DNA of 64,000 nt from a virus. The notes beneath the pieces are model-generated. The model was not told the origin of the DNA, did not search any database, and was given only the letters and a program-made list of their open reading frames with translations. Shown piece after piece: positions 33,914 through 40,594 of the stretch (the first letter of the stretch is position 1; every line of letters begins with the position of its first letter). The position numbers and the translations under genes were made by a program. Where the stretch lies: positions 37,565 to 101,564 of IMG/VR virus record IMGVR_UViG_3300028384_001071, one strand, 5' to 3'.

Positions 33914-33980
33914 AGCCGGAGGCGATCGGTTATCTACGAAATTCAAACTGAGGTAAGTAGATTGAAGAATGACTATGGTT
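33914..33980 (+). ncRNA. Y RNA-like element 5 (usual strand order, weaker)
   Basis: AGCC/GGTT (33914-33917, 33977-33980) encloses a GGAGG bulge, the helix CGATC/GATTG (one G-T pair) and a loop that opens GGTTATC. The unpaired 3' side is AAGAATGACTAT, like element 3. The helices are short, so this is the least certain of the set. An alternative fold uses GCTCG/CGAGC (33898-33916) as a reversed-order module. Confidence 0.45.
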
Positions 33981-33989
33981 AAACGTGGT

Positions 33990-34070
33990 GTGGGCAACCA
34001 CCAATTCGATTGTCGATGACATACCCGCCTGTCGGGTCGGACGATAATCGTTACCCTACGAAAAGCCCAC
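33990..34070 (+). ncRNA. Permuted Y RNA-like element 6, without clear tRNA arms
   Basis: Closing helix GTGGGC/GCCCAC (33990-33995, 34065-34070). Inside is a strong reversed-order module: ATTGTCG/CGATAAT (7 bp, one G-T), ATGACAT facing CGGA, tip ACCCG/CGGGT with loop CCTGT, then CGTTACC in place of GTTATC. There is no T-loop signature in the flanks that I can place with confidence, so this may be a Y RNA without a tRNA body. tRNA-Asn follows 20 bases later. Confidence 0.55.
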
Positions 34071-34089
34071 GGGTCGCAAGGCCCAACAC

Positions 34090-34161
34090 TGTACGATAGC
34101 TTAATGGTAAAGCGTCCGGCTGTTAACCGGGTGACTGTAGGTTCGAGTCCTACTCGTACAG
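34090..34161 (+). tRNA. tRNA-Asn (GTT)
   Basis: Perfect acceptor TGTACGA/TCGTACA; D arm with AATGGTAA loop; anticodon arm TCCGG CTGTTAA CCGGG with anticodon GTT; T arm GTAGG TTCGAGT CCTAC; G73 as usual for Asn. CCA not encoded. Confidence 0.93.
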
Positions 34162-34169
34162 CTACTTCT

Positions 34170-34264
34170 GGAACCGTTGCCTGTTGGTAGGCACCTGATT
34201 CTCATAACATGCCAAATAGGCCGGAGAGCATTAGTTATCGTTGGTTCGATTCCAATCGGTTCCA
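34170..34264 (+). ncRNA. tRNA-like RNA with permuted Y-RNA module 7 (clearest case)
   Basis: The tRNA body is complete: acceptor GGAACCG/CGGTTCC with A73 (34170-34176, 34257-34263), D arm GCC TGTTGGTA GGC, T arm GTTGG TTCGATT CCAAT. Directly after the D arm comes CTGATTCTC (34195-34203), pairing with GAGCATTAG (34226-34234) with one mismatch. Inside it, ATAACAT faces CGGA, and the tip is GCC/GGC around AAATA. TTATC occupies the place of the variable loop, then the T arm begins. So the anticodon arm is exactly replaced by a Ro60-binding helix with reversed strand order. It cannot act as an adaptor tRNA. Confidence 0.68.
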
Positions 34265-34266
34265 CT

Positions 34267-34326
34267 GACGGCTTCTGTCTGACTTATGACTCACCATACC
34301 TGAGCAAATAGTCCACAGAAGCCGTC
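34267..34326 (+). ncRNA. Long structured hairpin RNA A
   Basis: GACGGCTTCTGT and ACAGAAGCCGTC form a perfect 12-bp stem, with inner helices GACT/AGTC and CTCA/TGAG. No T-run follows, so a terminator is unlikely. It starts 2 bases after tRNA-like element 7, and no Y motif is visible. Possibly a separate small RNA or a processing spacer. Confidence 0.55.
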
Positions 34327-34334
34327 CAATACAA

Positions 34335-34430
34335 TTCGATGGTGGTAACTCGCTGGGAGCGGGCAGCGTACGATCTGGATGATCATTCGTGGAGCAAAGA
34401 AGCAGGTTCGATTCCTGCACCAACATCGAA
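34335..34430 (+). ncRNA. Degenerate tRNA-like element
   Basis: TTCGATGGTGGT (34335-34346) pairs with ACCAACATCGAA (34419-34430) with one mismatch, giving a 12-bp stem longer than a tRNA acceptor. A perfect T arm GCAGG TTCGATT CCTGC and a D-like arm CTC GCTGG GAG are inside. The remaining 40 bases hold GATC TGGAT GATC and no usable anticodon loop. CTGGATGATCATTCG is a weak echo of the Y motif. Either a decayed tRNA or another tRNA-bodied RNA. Confidence 0.5.
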
Positions 34431-34433
34431 GTA

Positions 34434-34490
34434 GGTAGTCGTGCCATTTCCGAAGCATGGCCACGCAATCTGAAACATAGTGCGACTACC
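34434..34490 (+). ncRNA. Long structured hairpin RNA B
   Basis: GGTAGTCG/CGACTACC (8 bp perfect) encloses a second hairpin GCCAT/ATGGC with loop TTCCGAAGC, then CGCAATCTGAAACATAGTG. It sits between the degenerate tRNA-like element and tRNA-Asp, in the same kind of place as hairpin RNA A. No function recognised. Confidence 0.5.
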
Positions 34491-34495
34491 GCCAC

Positions 34496-34566
34496 GGTCC
34501 TAAGGTGTTATGGTAGCATGACTGGTTGTCTACCAGTTGGCCGGGGTTCGACTCCCCGTAGGATCG
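34496..34566 (+). tRNA. tRNA-Asp (GTC)
   Basis: Acceptor GGTCCTA/TAGGATC (one G-T pair), anticodon arm ACTGG TTGTCTA CCAGT giving GTC, T arm CGGGG TTCGACT CCCCG and G73, the usual discriminator for Asp. The D arm is short, with GTGT/GCAT. CCA not encoded. Confidence 0.9.
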
Positions 34567-34644
34567 CTTGGCCTTTGCTAAGGTTAGCAATATCTGCGAA
34601 ACCCTTTGAAAGCATCGGTCCCCATTTCCAAAAGGAACCATGAG

Positions 34645-34785
34645 ATGCAGTGTATTACTGTTGAAGCCATCATCGCAGAACTTCGAGAGATCAAGGATAC
34701 TGTCGATGGTGAACCGGGTCAGGCGAAAGCCAAGATCGAAACACTGATGAACATCCTTGAACGCTCCGAGCGGTCATGTGCGTAA
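34645..34785 (+). CDS. Small helical protein inside the RNA cluster
   Basis: 46 residues with AAGGA 8 bases before the ATG. The sequence (ITVEAIIAELREIKDTVDGE, KAKIETLMNILERSE) is helical and looks like real protein. A second ATG 5 bases upstream opens a different, implausible frame. Function unknown. Confidence 0.6.
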   Translation: MQCITVEAIIAELREIKDTVDGEPGQAKAKIETLMNILERSERSCA

Positions 34786-34799
34786 GGCGACCGTGATTT

Positions 34800-34859
34800 C
34801 ACACATCTCGGAAAGCCTGTCACCGTAAACCTGAATGTGTGCAGGGAATGAAGGTGACA
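34800..34859 (+). ncRNA. Possible pseudoknot
   Basis: CACACAT (34800-34806) can pair with ATGTGTG (34835-34841), and TGTCACC (34818-34824) with GGTGACA (34853-34859). The two 7-bp helices interlock as in an H-type pseudoknot. It lies between the 46-codon gene and Y element 8 and may be part of the leader or of that RNA. Confidence 0.4.
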
Positions 34860-34863
34860 CTTT

Positions 34864-34973
34864 GTAGGGCCGGATGATTGATGGTTATCGCTGCCAAACC
34901 TTAGCGACGGTGGAGAGGCCACGTAATGGGTTCGATTCCCACGTTAATCCCGTCATTCTCTAACATGCCTTAC
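34864..34973 (+). ncRNA. Y RNA-like element 8 (YrlA-like, usual strand order)
   Basis: GTAGGGC/GCCTTAC (34864-34870, 34967-34973) forms the outer helix. CGGA faces AACAT, then GATGG/CCGTC (34880-34884, 34950-34954), then TTATC. The inner 60 bases hold CGCT/AGCG and GTGG/CCAC arms and the T-loop hairpin TGGG TTCGATT CCCA. An end-to-end Ro helix with an internal tRNA-like part is the layout described for bacterial YrlA RNAs. The Ro60 gene lies about 320 bases downstream. Confidence 0.65.
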
Positions 34974-35000
34974 TTTCTATGAATGAAATCCCAGATGAGT

Positions 35001-35070
35001 TCAGCGGTACGCTGAGCAACAGATGAAGAAGATCAGGAGGCAGCACTGCTCGCAGTGGCAGCCCCTGATC
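35001..35070 (+). terminator. Two hairpins ending the RNA cluster
   Basis: TCAGCG GTA CGCTGA (35001-35015), then GATCAGG/CCTGATC (35031-35037, 35064-35070) with inner GGC/GCC and CACTG/CAGTG helices and a CTCG loop. There is no long T-run after it. It may be a terminator or processing hairpin for the tRNA/Y RNA transcript, or another small RNA. Confidence 0.5.
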
Positions 35071-35103
35071 TATATTGCATCGAATATCTCTTGAGAGTCT
35101 TCA

Positions 35104-35283
35104 ATGATTCGATTCATAGCCGTCAACCCTAACGGGCAACTGATTGACAGCACTTTAAGATGTCAAGAGCAATCTTCAAGAACCGCACTGCTAGCATATC
35201 TCGCAGTTCGAGATGAGAGGTGGGATGACCTAGTCGCGGAAGGCTGGTCCATCAAAGAAGTCACTATCACTCTGGCCGAATAA
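35104..35283 (+). CDS. Small protein before Ro60 gene
   Basis: 59 residues (IRFIAVNPNGQLIDSTL at the start, WDDLVAEGWSIKEVTITL at the end), with protein-like composition. Its stop is 11 bases before the Ro60 ATG. Only a weak ribosome site (GAGAG) precedes it. Unknown; it could be a small Ro60 partner because the two genes are adjacent. Confidence 0.6.
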   Translation: MIRFIAVNPNGQLIDSTLRCQEQSSRTALLAYLAVRDERWDDLVAEGWSIKEVTITLAE

Positions 35284-35294
35284 GGAGAATATCC

Positions 35295-36881
35295 ATGCCA
35301 GCAGGAAACCTCGCGAAGCACGTATCAACCCGCCGAACACCTCAAACCCAACGGTCACAACCTGATGAGGTTGTGAACAACGCAGGTGGATTCGTCTTCC
35401 AACTCGACAAGTGGAAGCGTCTGGAACGCTTCCTGATCCTCGGCTCAGACGGCGGGACTTATTACGCCAATGAGCGAGATCTAACCATCGACAATGCACA
35501 AGTCATCAACGACTGTGCTTCCGAAGATGGACGTAAGACAGTTGATGTCATCTGCGAGATTTCGCAGGCCGGACGAGCACCGAAGAACGACCCAGCCATC
35601 TTCGCGATGGCAATGCTCGCAGGTTATGCCGATGACAATACTCGCAAGTATGCACTTGCGAATCTGAACCGAGTGTGTCGTATCGGTACACACCTCTTCC
35701 AGTTCGTCGATGCTGTCGAGAACTTCCGAGGATGGGGACGTGGACTGCGTAGAGCAGTCGGAGCGTGGTACACGGACAAGGATGCCAATCGACTGGCATA
35801 CCAAGTTACGAAGTACCAACAACGAGGTGGCTGGTCACACCGGGATGTACTCCGGTTGGCACACCCAGTCACTGAGAACGCCGAACTAACCGATGTCATC
35901 AAGTATGCAGCCGGGAAGTCCCATGATGGGACTAACCGCCTGATTGAAGGCGTCGAAGAAGTAAAGCGAGCGGGTAGTGCCAGCGAAGTGGTTCGGCTCA
36001 TTACCGAATATGGCCTCGTCCGAGAGCATGTACCAACCGAATGGTTGGGTGACGTGCAGGTGTGGGAAGCTCTCGTCGAGAAGATGCCAATCACTGCGAT
36101 GATCCGGAACTTGGGTAAGATGACCAGCAATGGTCTCCTCACTCCGATGAGCAACGCAGCGATGAAGGTCATCGCCAATCTTCGCGACGTCGAGAAACTG
36201 CGGCAGGGACGGGTACACCCGCTCGCTGTTCTTACCGCAATGAAGGTTTACTCTCAAGGTAAGGGAATCCGTGGCAGCCTGTCTTGGACACCTGTCAGTC
36301 AGATTTCCGATGCCTTGGACGACGCCTTCTATGCTTCGTTCGGAGTGATCGAGCCAGCCAATAAGCGGACGCTGATTGGTCTCGATGTGTCTGGATCAAT
36401 GTACGGAGGTTGGGGTGGTGATATCCAAGGAAGCCCACTCTGTGCAGCAGAAGCCTCAGCCGCAATGGCAATGGTTTCTGCAAGAACCGAGCCGTTCTTC
36501 CAGTTGATGGCTTTCTCCGATACGTTCCGTGACGTTACGTTCGGGGCCAAGTCAAGACTGGATGATGTACTTTCACGAACACGAAATATGACCTTCGGTT
36601 GTACTGACTGTTCACTTCCAATGATCTATGCGTCGGAGAACAACATTGATGTTGACACGTTCATGGTGCTCACCGACAGTGAGACGTATGCCGGAAGTAT
36701 CAAACCTCACCAAGCAATCCAACAATATCGTCAGAAGACGGGCATCCCTGCGAAGCTCGTTGTCGTCGGTATGACAGCGACCGGATTCAGCATTGCTGAT
36801 CCGAACGATGCCGGAATGCTTGATGTAGTGGGGTTTGACACGGCCGCTCCAAACATCATTTCCGACTTCTCGCGAAGCTAA
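35295..36881 (+). CDS. rsr: Ro60 / Rsr protein (TROVE plus vWA domains)
   Basis: 528 residues, the usual length for bacterial Ro60. AAGGAGA lies 7 bases before the ATG. Residues about 20-350 are HEAT-like TROVE repeats (FILGSDGGTYYANERDLT, PAIFAMAMLAGY, LMT-like NLGKMTSNGLLT). Residues about 355-528 are a vWA domain with the MIDAS DVSGSM (363-368) and LTDSETY. Ro60 is a ring that holds Y RNAs on its outer face and misfolded RNA in its hole; in Deinococcus and Salmonella a Y RNA ties it to PNPase. The cluster of Y-like RNAs just upstream should supply its partners. A strong terminator follows. Confidence 0.93.
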   Translation: MPAGNLAKHVSTRRTPQTQRSQPDEVVNNAGGFVFQLDKWKRLERFLILGSDGGTYYANERDLTIDNAQVINDCASEDGRKTVDVICEISQAGRAPKNDPAIFAMAMLAGYADDNTRKYALANLNRVCRIGTHLFQFVDAVENFRGWGRGLRRAVGAWYTDKDANRLAYQVTKYQQRGGWSHRDVLRLAHPVTENAELTDVIKYAAGKSHDGTNRLIEGVEEVKRAGSASEVVRLITEYGLVREHVPTEWLGDVQVWEALVEKMPITAMIRNLGKMTSNGLLTPMSNAAMKVIANLRDVEKLRQGRVHPLAVLTAMKVYSQGKGIRGSLSWTPVSQISDALDDAFYASFGVIEPANKRTLIGLDVSGSMYGGWGGDIQGSPLCAAEASAAMAMVSARTEPFFQLMAFSDTFRDVTFGAKSRLDDVLSRTRNMTFGCTDCSLPMIYASENNIDVDTFMVLTDSETYAGSIKPHQAIQQYRQKTGIPAKLVVVGMTATGFSIADPNDAGMLDVVGFDTAAPNIISDFSRS

Positions 36882-36886
36882 TTCAT

Positions 36887-36919
36887 AGGCCGCTGCCCTG
36901 TAATGGGGCAGCGGCCTTT
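36887..36919 (+). terminator. Terminator after Ro60
   Basis: AGGCCGCTGCCC and GGGCAGCGGCCT form a perfect 12-bp stem with a 7-base loop, followed by TTC. It ends the RNA cluster and Ro60 unit. Confidence 0.88.
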
Positions 36920-36927
36920 CTGCATCT

Positions 36928-37209
36928 ATGGTTGAATTCAAAACACCCAAAGCCAATAGCCCGATCAATCGGGAAAGACTCGCACTATTCCTATCCCCGA
37001 TGATCGAAGGATCATTCACCACGAACTTCCGCCCTTATACGATCAACAATGATGACTGCCATTGGTCATTAGCATCATCGAATAATTGGTTCTTGACTAT
37101 CGCAGAAGACAACATGTCATTCATGATACGTCATCGATACTCCGAAGACAAAGCGGAAGCCTTCGCTATGTGGATCGATGCACGTACAGGGTACATAAGG
37201 ATGAAATGA
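36928..37209 (+). CDS. Hypothetical protein
   Basis: 93 residues, unrecognised. It has aromatic-rich segments (NNDDCHWSLASSNNWFLTIA) and SFMIRHRYSEDKAEAFAMW. It begins 8 bases after the terminator with no clear ribosome site; its stop overlaps the next start (ATGAAATGA). The coupling supports expression. Confidence 0.6.
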   Translation: MVEFKTPKANSPINRERLALFLSPMIEGSFTTNFRPYTINNDDCHWSLASSNNWFLTIAEDNMSFMIRHRYSEDKAEAFAMWIDARTGYIRMK

Positions 37210-37721
37210 CACCTCAAGCATTCCTGATCGGACGTCCTGATTTCGACGTCGATAACTACCTTGTAGCTGCAAAGCAAGCACTCGGGTACAGCTTGACATT
37301 ACCTCAAGGTCGAGGCAAGCACGAGCCATCATCGGTCTTAACGATGCTAGCTCAGCTACAGAATGGAAACGCAACGATAGCTAACACCCTTGAAGATCCG
37401 GGGCATCTACTCCGGCACCTACACTACACATTCCTCATTGCTTGCGATCCATCCACTCGTGTCGACCTAATTCAGAGAACACCACTAGCCATCGAGTACA
37501 CCTCAACCGGGCGTGGAATGGACATGGCAGTCTTATCAGGAAACCTTGAAGAGTGGCGAACCTCTGTGATCAATTGCTGCTCTGATCAATCACCGTATCA
37601 AACACGTCTAATGTTTGATGTAATCCTTGTCAAGTTCGAAGGCGAAGGCTTAGCGAAACTATGGTCGAGGTATCAGAAGAAGACAATGCCCGATCAAACA
37701 ATCAGACTCATCGAGAGGTAA
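37206..37721 (+). CDS. Unknown protein, faint ThyX-like C-terminus
   Basis: 171 residues from the ATG at 37206, which overlaps the preceding stop. The segment GNLEEWRTSVINCCS is faintly like the N-x-x-x-W/F-R region of ThyX thymidylate synthases, but the ThyX motif R-H-R is not present, and a better ThyX lies at 61.5 kb. It also has a GHLLRHLHYTFLIACDPSTRV stretch-like helix. Function unknown. Confidence 0.6.
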   Translation: MTPQAFLIGRPDFDVDNYLVAAKQALGYSLTLPQGRGKHEPSSVLTMLAQLQNGNATIANTLEDPGHLLRHLHYTFLIACDPSTRVDLIQRTPLAIEYTSTGRGMDMAVLSGNLEEWRTSVINCCSDQSPYQTRLMFDVILVKFEGEGLAKLWSRYQKKTMPDQTIRLIER

Positions 37722-37722
37722 C

Positions 37723-39807
37723 ATGAAACCGTGGCAGCTCGCTTCTTGGCAGGAAGGCCAAGAACTTGCCTTCAAATGGATTGTAGGCAAATTCAAGAAA
37801 CCGATAACAATCACACGTAAAGGTCAACGCCTGTGGTTGAAGTTCCCATTCTCCCGCCCAATCATGGCGGAAATCAAGACTTCATTCGTCGGTTACAAGT
37901 GGCACGGTTATGAGACACCGGCCATCAAGCAGTGGAGTGTGAAGCACTGCCCACACAATTGGTTCCAAATCTTGTACCTCGCAGGGTTCAATCCATACGC
38001 CCCGTACGATGAGCCTCTGATCCCTTGGGAAGCATTCGGTGAAGCTGATGATGGCGGTCGATACCGATACAAGATCGGTGACCACCAAACACGACACCTG
38101 TATCGGCACCAAGCCGAGACAGTCAGTCACATCCTGACCCGGAAATACTGCCTACTGGCGGAAGAGATGGGGACAGGTAAGACGCTCGCAGCTATCGAAG
38201 CGATGGAAGCGTCAGGCAAACGTGACTGGTTGTTCGTCGGTCCGAGATCAGCGTTGACGAGTGTTGAGATGGAGTTCCGGAAATGGGACTCACCCATCAT
38301 GCCAACATTCTGCACGTACTCATCACTTCAGAAACACAATGAAGAATGGGATGGTCGCCCAGTCTACGAAGGCATCGTCTTTGACGAGTCTTCACGAGTA
38401 AAGAACCCCGTCACAAAGCGAAGTATCGCCGCCCAGTATCTTGCGGATGCAGTCCGTGAAGAACACGGTGACGACGGGTATGTCATTGAGATGTCTGGCT
38501 CGCCTGCTCCGAAGGCCCCTACAGACTGGTATAGCCAGTGTGAAATTGCGATGCCAGGCTTCCTCAAGGAAGGTCACGTTTCCAAGCTGAAGGATCGACT
38601 CGCAGTCATTCACCAACGAGAGTCGGTGACAGGCGGAGCATATCCTCACTTGGTCACGTGGCTGGATGACGCCAATAAATGCACCGTCTGTGGTGAATAC
38701 GAGGATCATGAATATCATGATGCAGTATATGCGATGGAACGTGATCAGGAAGGATCACCGTACCACGTATACAAGCCAGCAGGCATCAATGAAGTCGAGA
38801 ACATGTACAAGAGGATGAAGGGACTCGTCATCGTCAAGTTCAAGAAAGATTGCTTGGACCTGCCTGCGAAGCAGTACCGAATCATCCATTGCAAACCTCG
38901 CAAGAAGACAATGGCGGCGGCAAAGATCATCAGTCGTACGGCACCAAGTACAATCAAAGCACTCACGATGCTACGCCAGTTGTCCGATGGGTTCCAATAC
39001 TCAGAAGAGGAAGTCGGACGGGAAACATGCGGCGTGTGTCATGGGAAGCGTACAATCAATCAGCCCAACTATGTTGGTCCTGAGAAAACTGTCAAGTTCC
39101 TAAGGGAAATTAACTCACTACCAAGCTGGTACGACGGTCACGAGATGACGGACGAGGCAGTCCTGCAAGAAGTGATCATTGACCCGTCAGACCATCCAGA
39201 CTACTTCCAGTGGTTGGATGTCGCCTGCCCTAACTGTAAAGGTACTGGTGAGCAGGTCGTGTATCAGAGATCAACCGACACTGTGAGATGTCCGAAGATC
39301 GATGCCCTCGAAGAACTACTCGATGAGCATGACGATGTCGGACGTATCGTACTGTTCGGAGGATTCACGGGATCAGTCGACATCTGCGTCGATACCGTGA
39401 CCAAGGTCGGTTGGGATTGGATTCGTGTTGACGGTCGAGGATGGGCCAGTAGTATTGAAGGTCTTGATCGTGTCGGAATGCTGGAAGCATTCCAGAACGA
39501 GAAGATCAAGCACAAGCGAATAGCATTCATTGGTCAGCCGGGTGCGGCAGGTATGGGTCTAACCCTGACAGCAGCACCGACCATTGTCTACTACTCGAAC
39601 GACTTCAATGCGGAATCCCGAATCCAGTCTGAGGATCGTATCCACCGTCCCGGTATGGACTTGAACCTTGGAGCGACGATCATCGACTTGATCCACTTGC
39701 CATCTGACGAGTATGTGCTGAACAACCTGCAAGCGAAGCGGGAACTTCAGAGCATGTCGATGGGTGATCTGAAGGATGCCTTCGAGGAATATCCTGATGA
39801 GGATTAG
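37723..39807 (+). CDS. SNF2/SF2-type helicase with zinc motifs
   Basis: 694 residues. Motif I EEMGTGKT (147-154), motif II FDES (about 220-223) in place of DEAD/DEAH, motif III MSGSP, and motif VI QSEDRIHRPG near the C-terminus are typical of the SNF2/RapA group of SF2 helicases. Between the two RecA-like halves there are CTVCGEYEDH (near 323), CGVCHGKRT (near 435) and CPNCKGTGE (near 505); the last two resemble split DnaJ-type CxxCxGxG knuckles. SNF2 proteins move on duplex DNA or strip proteins from it. It may remodel DNA during replication or recombination. Confidence 0.85.
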   Translation: MKPWQLASWQEGQELAFKWIVGKFKKPITITRKGQRLWLKFPFSRPIMAEIKTSFVGYKWHGYETPAIKQWSVKHCPHNWFQILYLAGFNPYAPYDEPLIPWEAFGEADDGGRYRYKIGDHQTRHLYRHQAETVSHILTRKYCLLAEEMGTGKTLAAIEAMEASGKRDWLFVGPRSALTSVEMEFRKWDSPIMPTFCTYSSLQKHNEEWDGRPVYEGIVFDESSRVKNPVTKRSIAAQYLADAVREEHGDDGYVIEMSGSPAPKAPTDWYSQCEIAMPGFLKEGHVSKLKDRLAVIHQRESVTGGAYPHLVTWLDDANKCTVCGEYEDHEYHDAVYAMERDQEGSPYHVYKPAGINEVENMYKRMKGLVIVKFKKDCLDLPAKQYRIIHCKPRKKTMAAAKIISRTAPSTIKALTMLRQLSDGFQYSEEEVGRETCGVCHGKRTINQPNYVGPEKTVKFLREINSLPSWYDGHEMTDEAVLQEVIIDPSDHPDYFQWLDVACPNCKGTGEQVVYQRSTDTVRCPKIDALEELLDEHDDVGRIVLFGGFTGSVDICVDTVTKVGWDWIRVDGRGWASSIEGLDRVGMLEAFQNEKIKHKRIAFIGQPGAAGMGLTLTAAPTIVYYSNDFNAESRIQSEDRIHRPGMDLNLGATIIDLIHLPSDEYVLNNLQAKRELQSMSMGDLKDAFEEYPDED

Positions 39808-40165
39808 TTCGAGTGATGTCATCACCGATGAAGACCCTGAAAGAAGACAAGCTCTGTTGGATCTGATGTCAGGAACTACTATGGGTACTGGCGGTATGAC
39901 CGATGAAGAAACCGAACAACTCCGACGTGAGAACGCCCGACTGAAAGGGATGATATCAGAAGACTCCTTCTCGATATTCAAGACTGCTCTCAGTAAAGAT
40001 GATAGTTGGGCGTGGTCTTGGCATTGTAATCTTACGATGCTGATTCACGACTCAGGGGTTGATATCAAAACCTCTAATAGAAGAGCAGCCGAATTCATGA
40101 ATAGGACATTTGATATCGATGTCACCAAGTTTGATGAATGGAGGTTAGCTGATGTGGAAGACTAA
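39797..40165 (+). CDS. Hypothetical phage protein with short coiled coil
   Basis: 122 residues from the ATG at 39797, inside the end of the helicase gene; an ATG 21 bases earlier is possible. A leucine-rich coiled coil (EETEQLRRENARLKGMI) is followed by a region with DDSWAWSWHCNLTMLIHDSG and RRAAEFMNRTFDID, a combination that, from memory, recurs in small phage proteins. No function known. Confidence 0.65.
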   Translation: MRISSSDVITDEDPERRQALLDLMSGTTMGTGGMTDEETEQLRRENARLKGMISEDSFSIFKTALSKDDSWAWSWHCNLTMLIHDSGVDIKTSNRRAAEFMNRTFDIDVTKFDEWRLADVED

Positions 40166-40316
40166 CTTGAAACTGTGGCTAGTGCGACTGGTCCCAAGAT
40201 CGTGGTTGTACTGGTGTGTGATCCAAGCCTGGGCCTACACCACAACTGAGAAGCATACCGACCTAACACCGGGTGAAGTATCATGGGACATGGTCTGTGA
40301 CTACATGAGTTCATGA
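40152..40316 (+). CDS. Small conserved-looking phage protein
   Basis: 54 residues starting at the ATG that overlaps the upstream gene. LKLWLVRLVPRSWLYWCVIQ then AWAYTTTEKH resembles a common small protein of actinobacterial and other phages, from memory. Amphipathic, aromatic. Function unknown. Confidence 0.65.
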   Translation: MWKTNLKLWLVRLVPRSWLYWCVIQAWAYTTTEKHTDLTPGEVSWDMVCDYMSS

Positions 40317-40343
40317 CTTGAAGAATTCGCCAAAGCATTAGGG

Positions 40344-40586
40344 ATGACTGTTGTGAGCACTCAAACAGACAAACGTTGGGCCGTATCACTGTATTGCCAG
40401 TCCGATGGTGAACTGAAGACTGAAGCCCACTACGCCGAGACTTGGCGGGAAGCATTACTGCAACACTCGAAAGTCGATTCCACTGAGAATCGAGGTTGGC
40501 AAGAAGGAATACCGAACGAGTTAGAACAAGCTAAACAATACTTCATCGATCTACATCAAGTGATTGATGTAATCCGAATCCACTGA
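40344..40586 (+). CDS. Hypothetical protein
   Basis: 80 residues, unrecognised. It has WAVSLYCQSDGE, YAETWREALLQHS and NELEQAKQYFIDLHQVIDV, looking like a small alpha/beta fold. The GGG before ATG is a weak ribosome site. Confidence 0.6.
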   Translation: MTVVSTQTDKRWAVSLYCQSDGELKTEAHYAETWREALLQHSKVDSTENRGWQEGIPNELEQAKQYFIDLHQVIDVIRIH

Positions 40587-40594
40587 GGTGTGAC

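Noticed and set aside
33227-34973. Hammerhead, HDV or twister ribozymes in the RNA cluster
   Set aside because: No CTGATGA/GAAA pair of a hammerhead and no nested double pseudoknot of HDV type was found around the conserved GTTATC.
35031-35070. CRISPR-like or mobile-element terminal repeat
   Set aside because: A single hairpin with no repeat copies and no spacers. No CRISPR array was seen in the window.
37206-37721. A second ThyX
   Set aside because: Only a faint similarity in one segment; the R-H-R/S motif region is missing, and a true ThyX lies at 61.5 kb.
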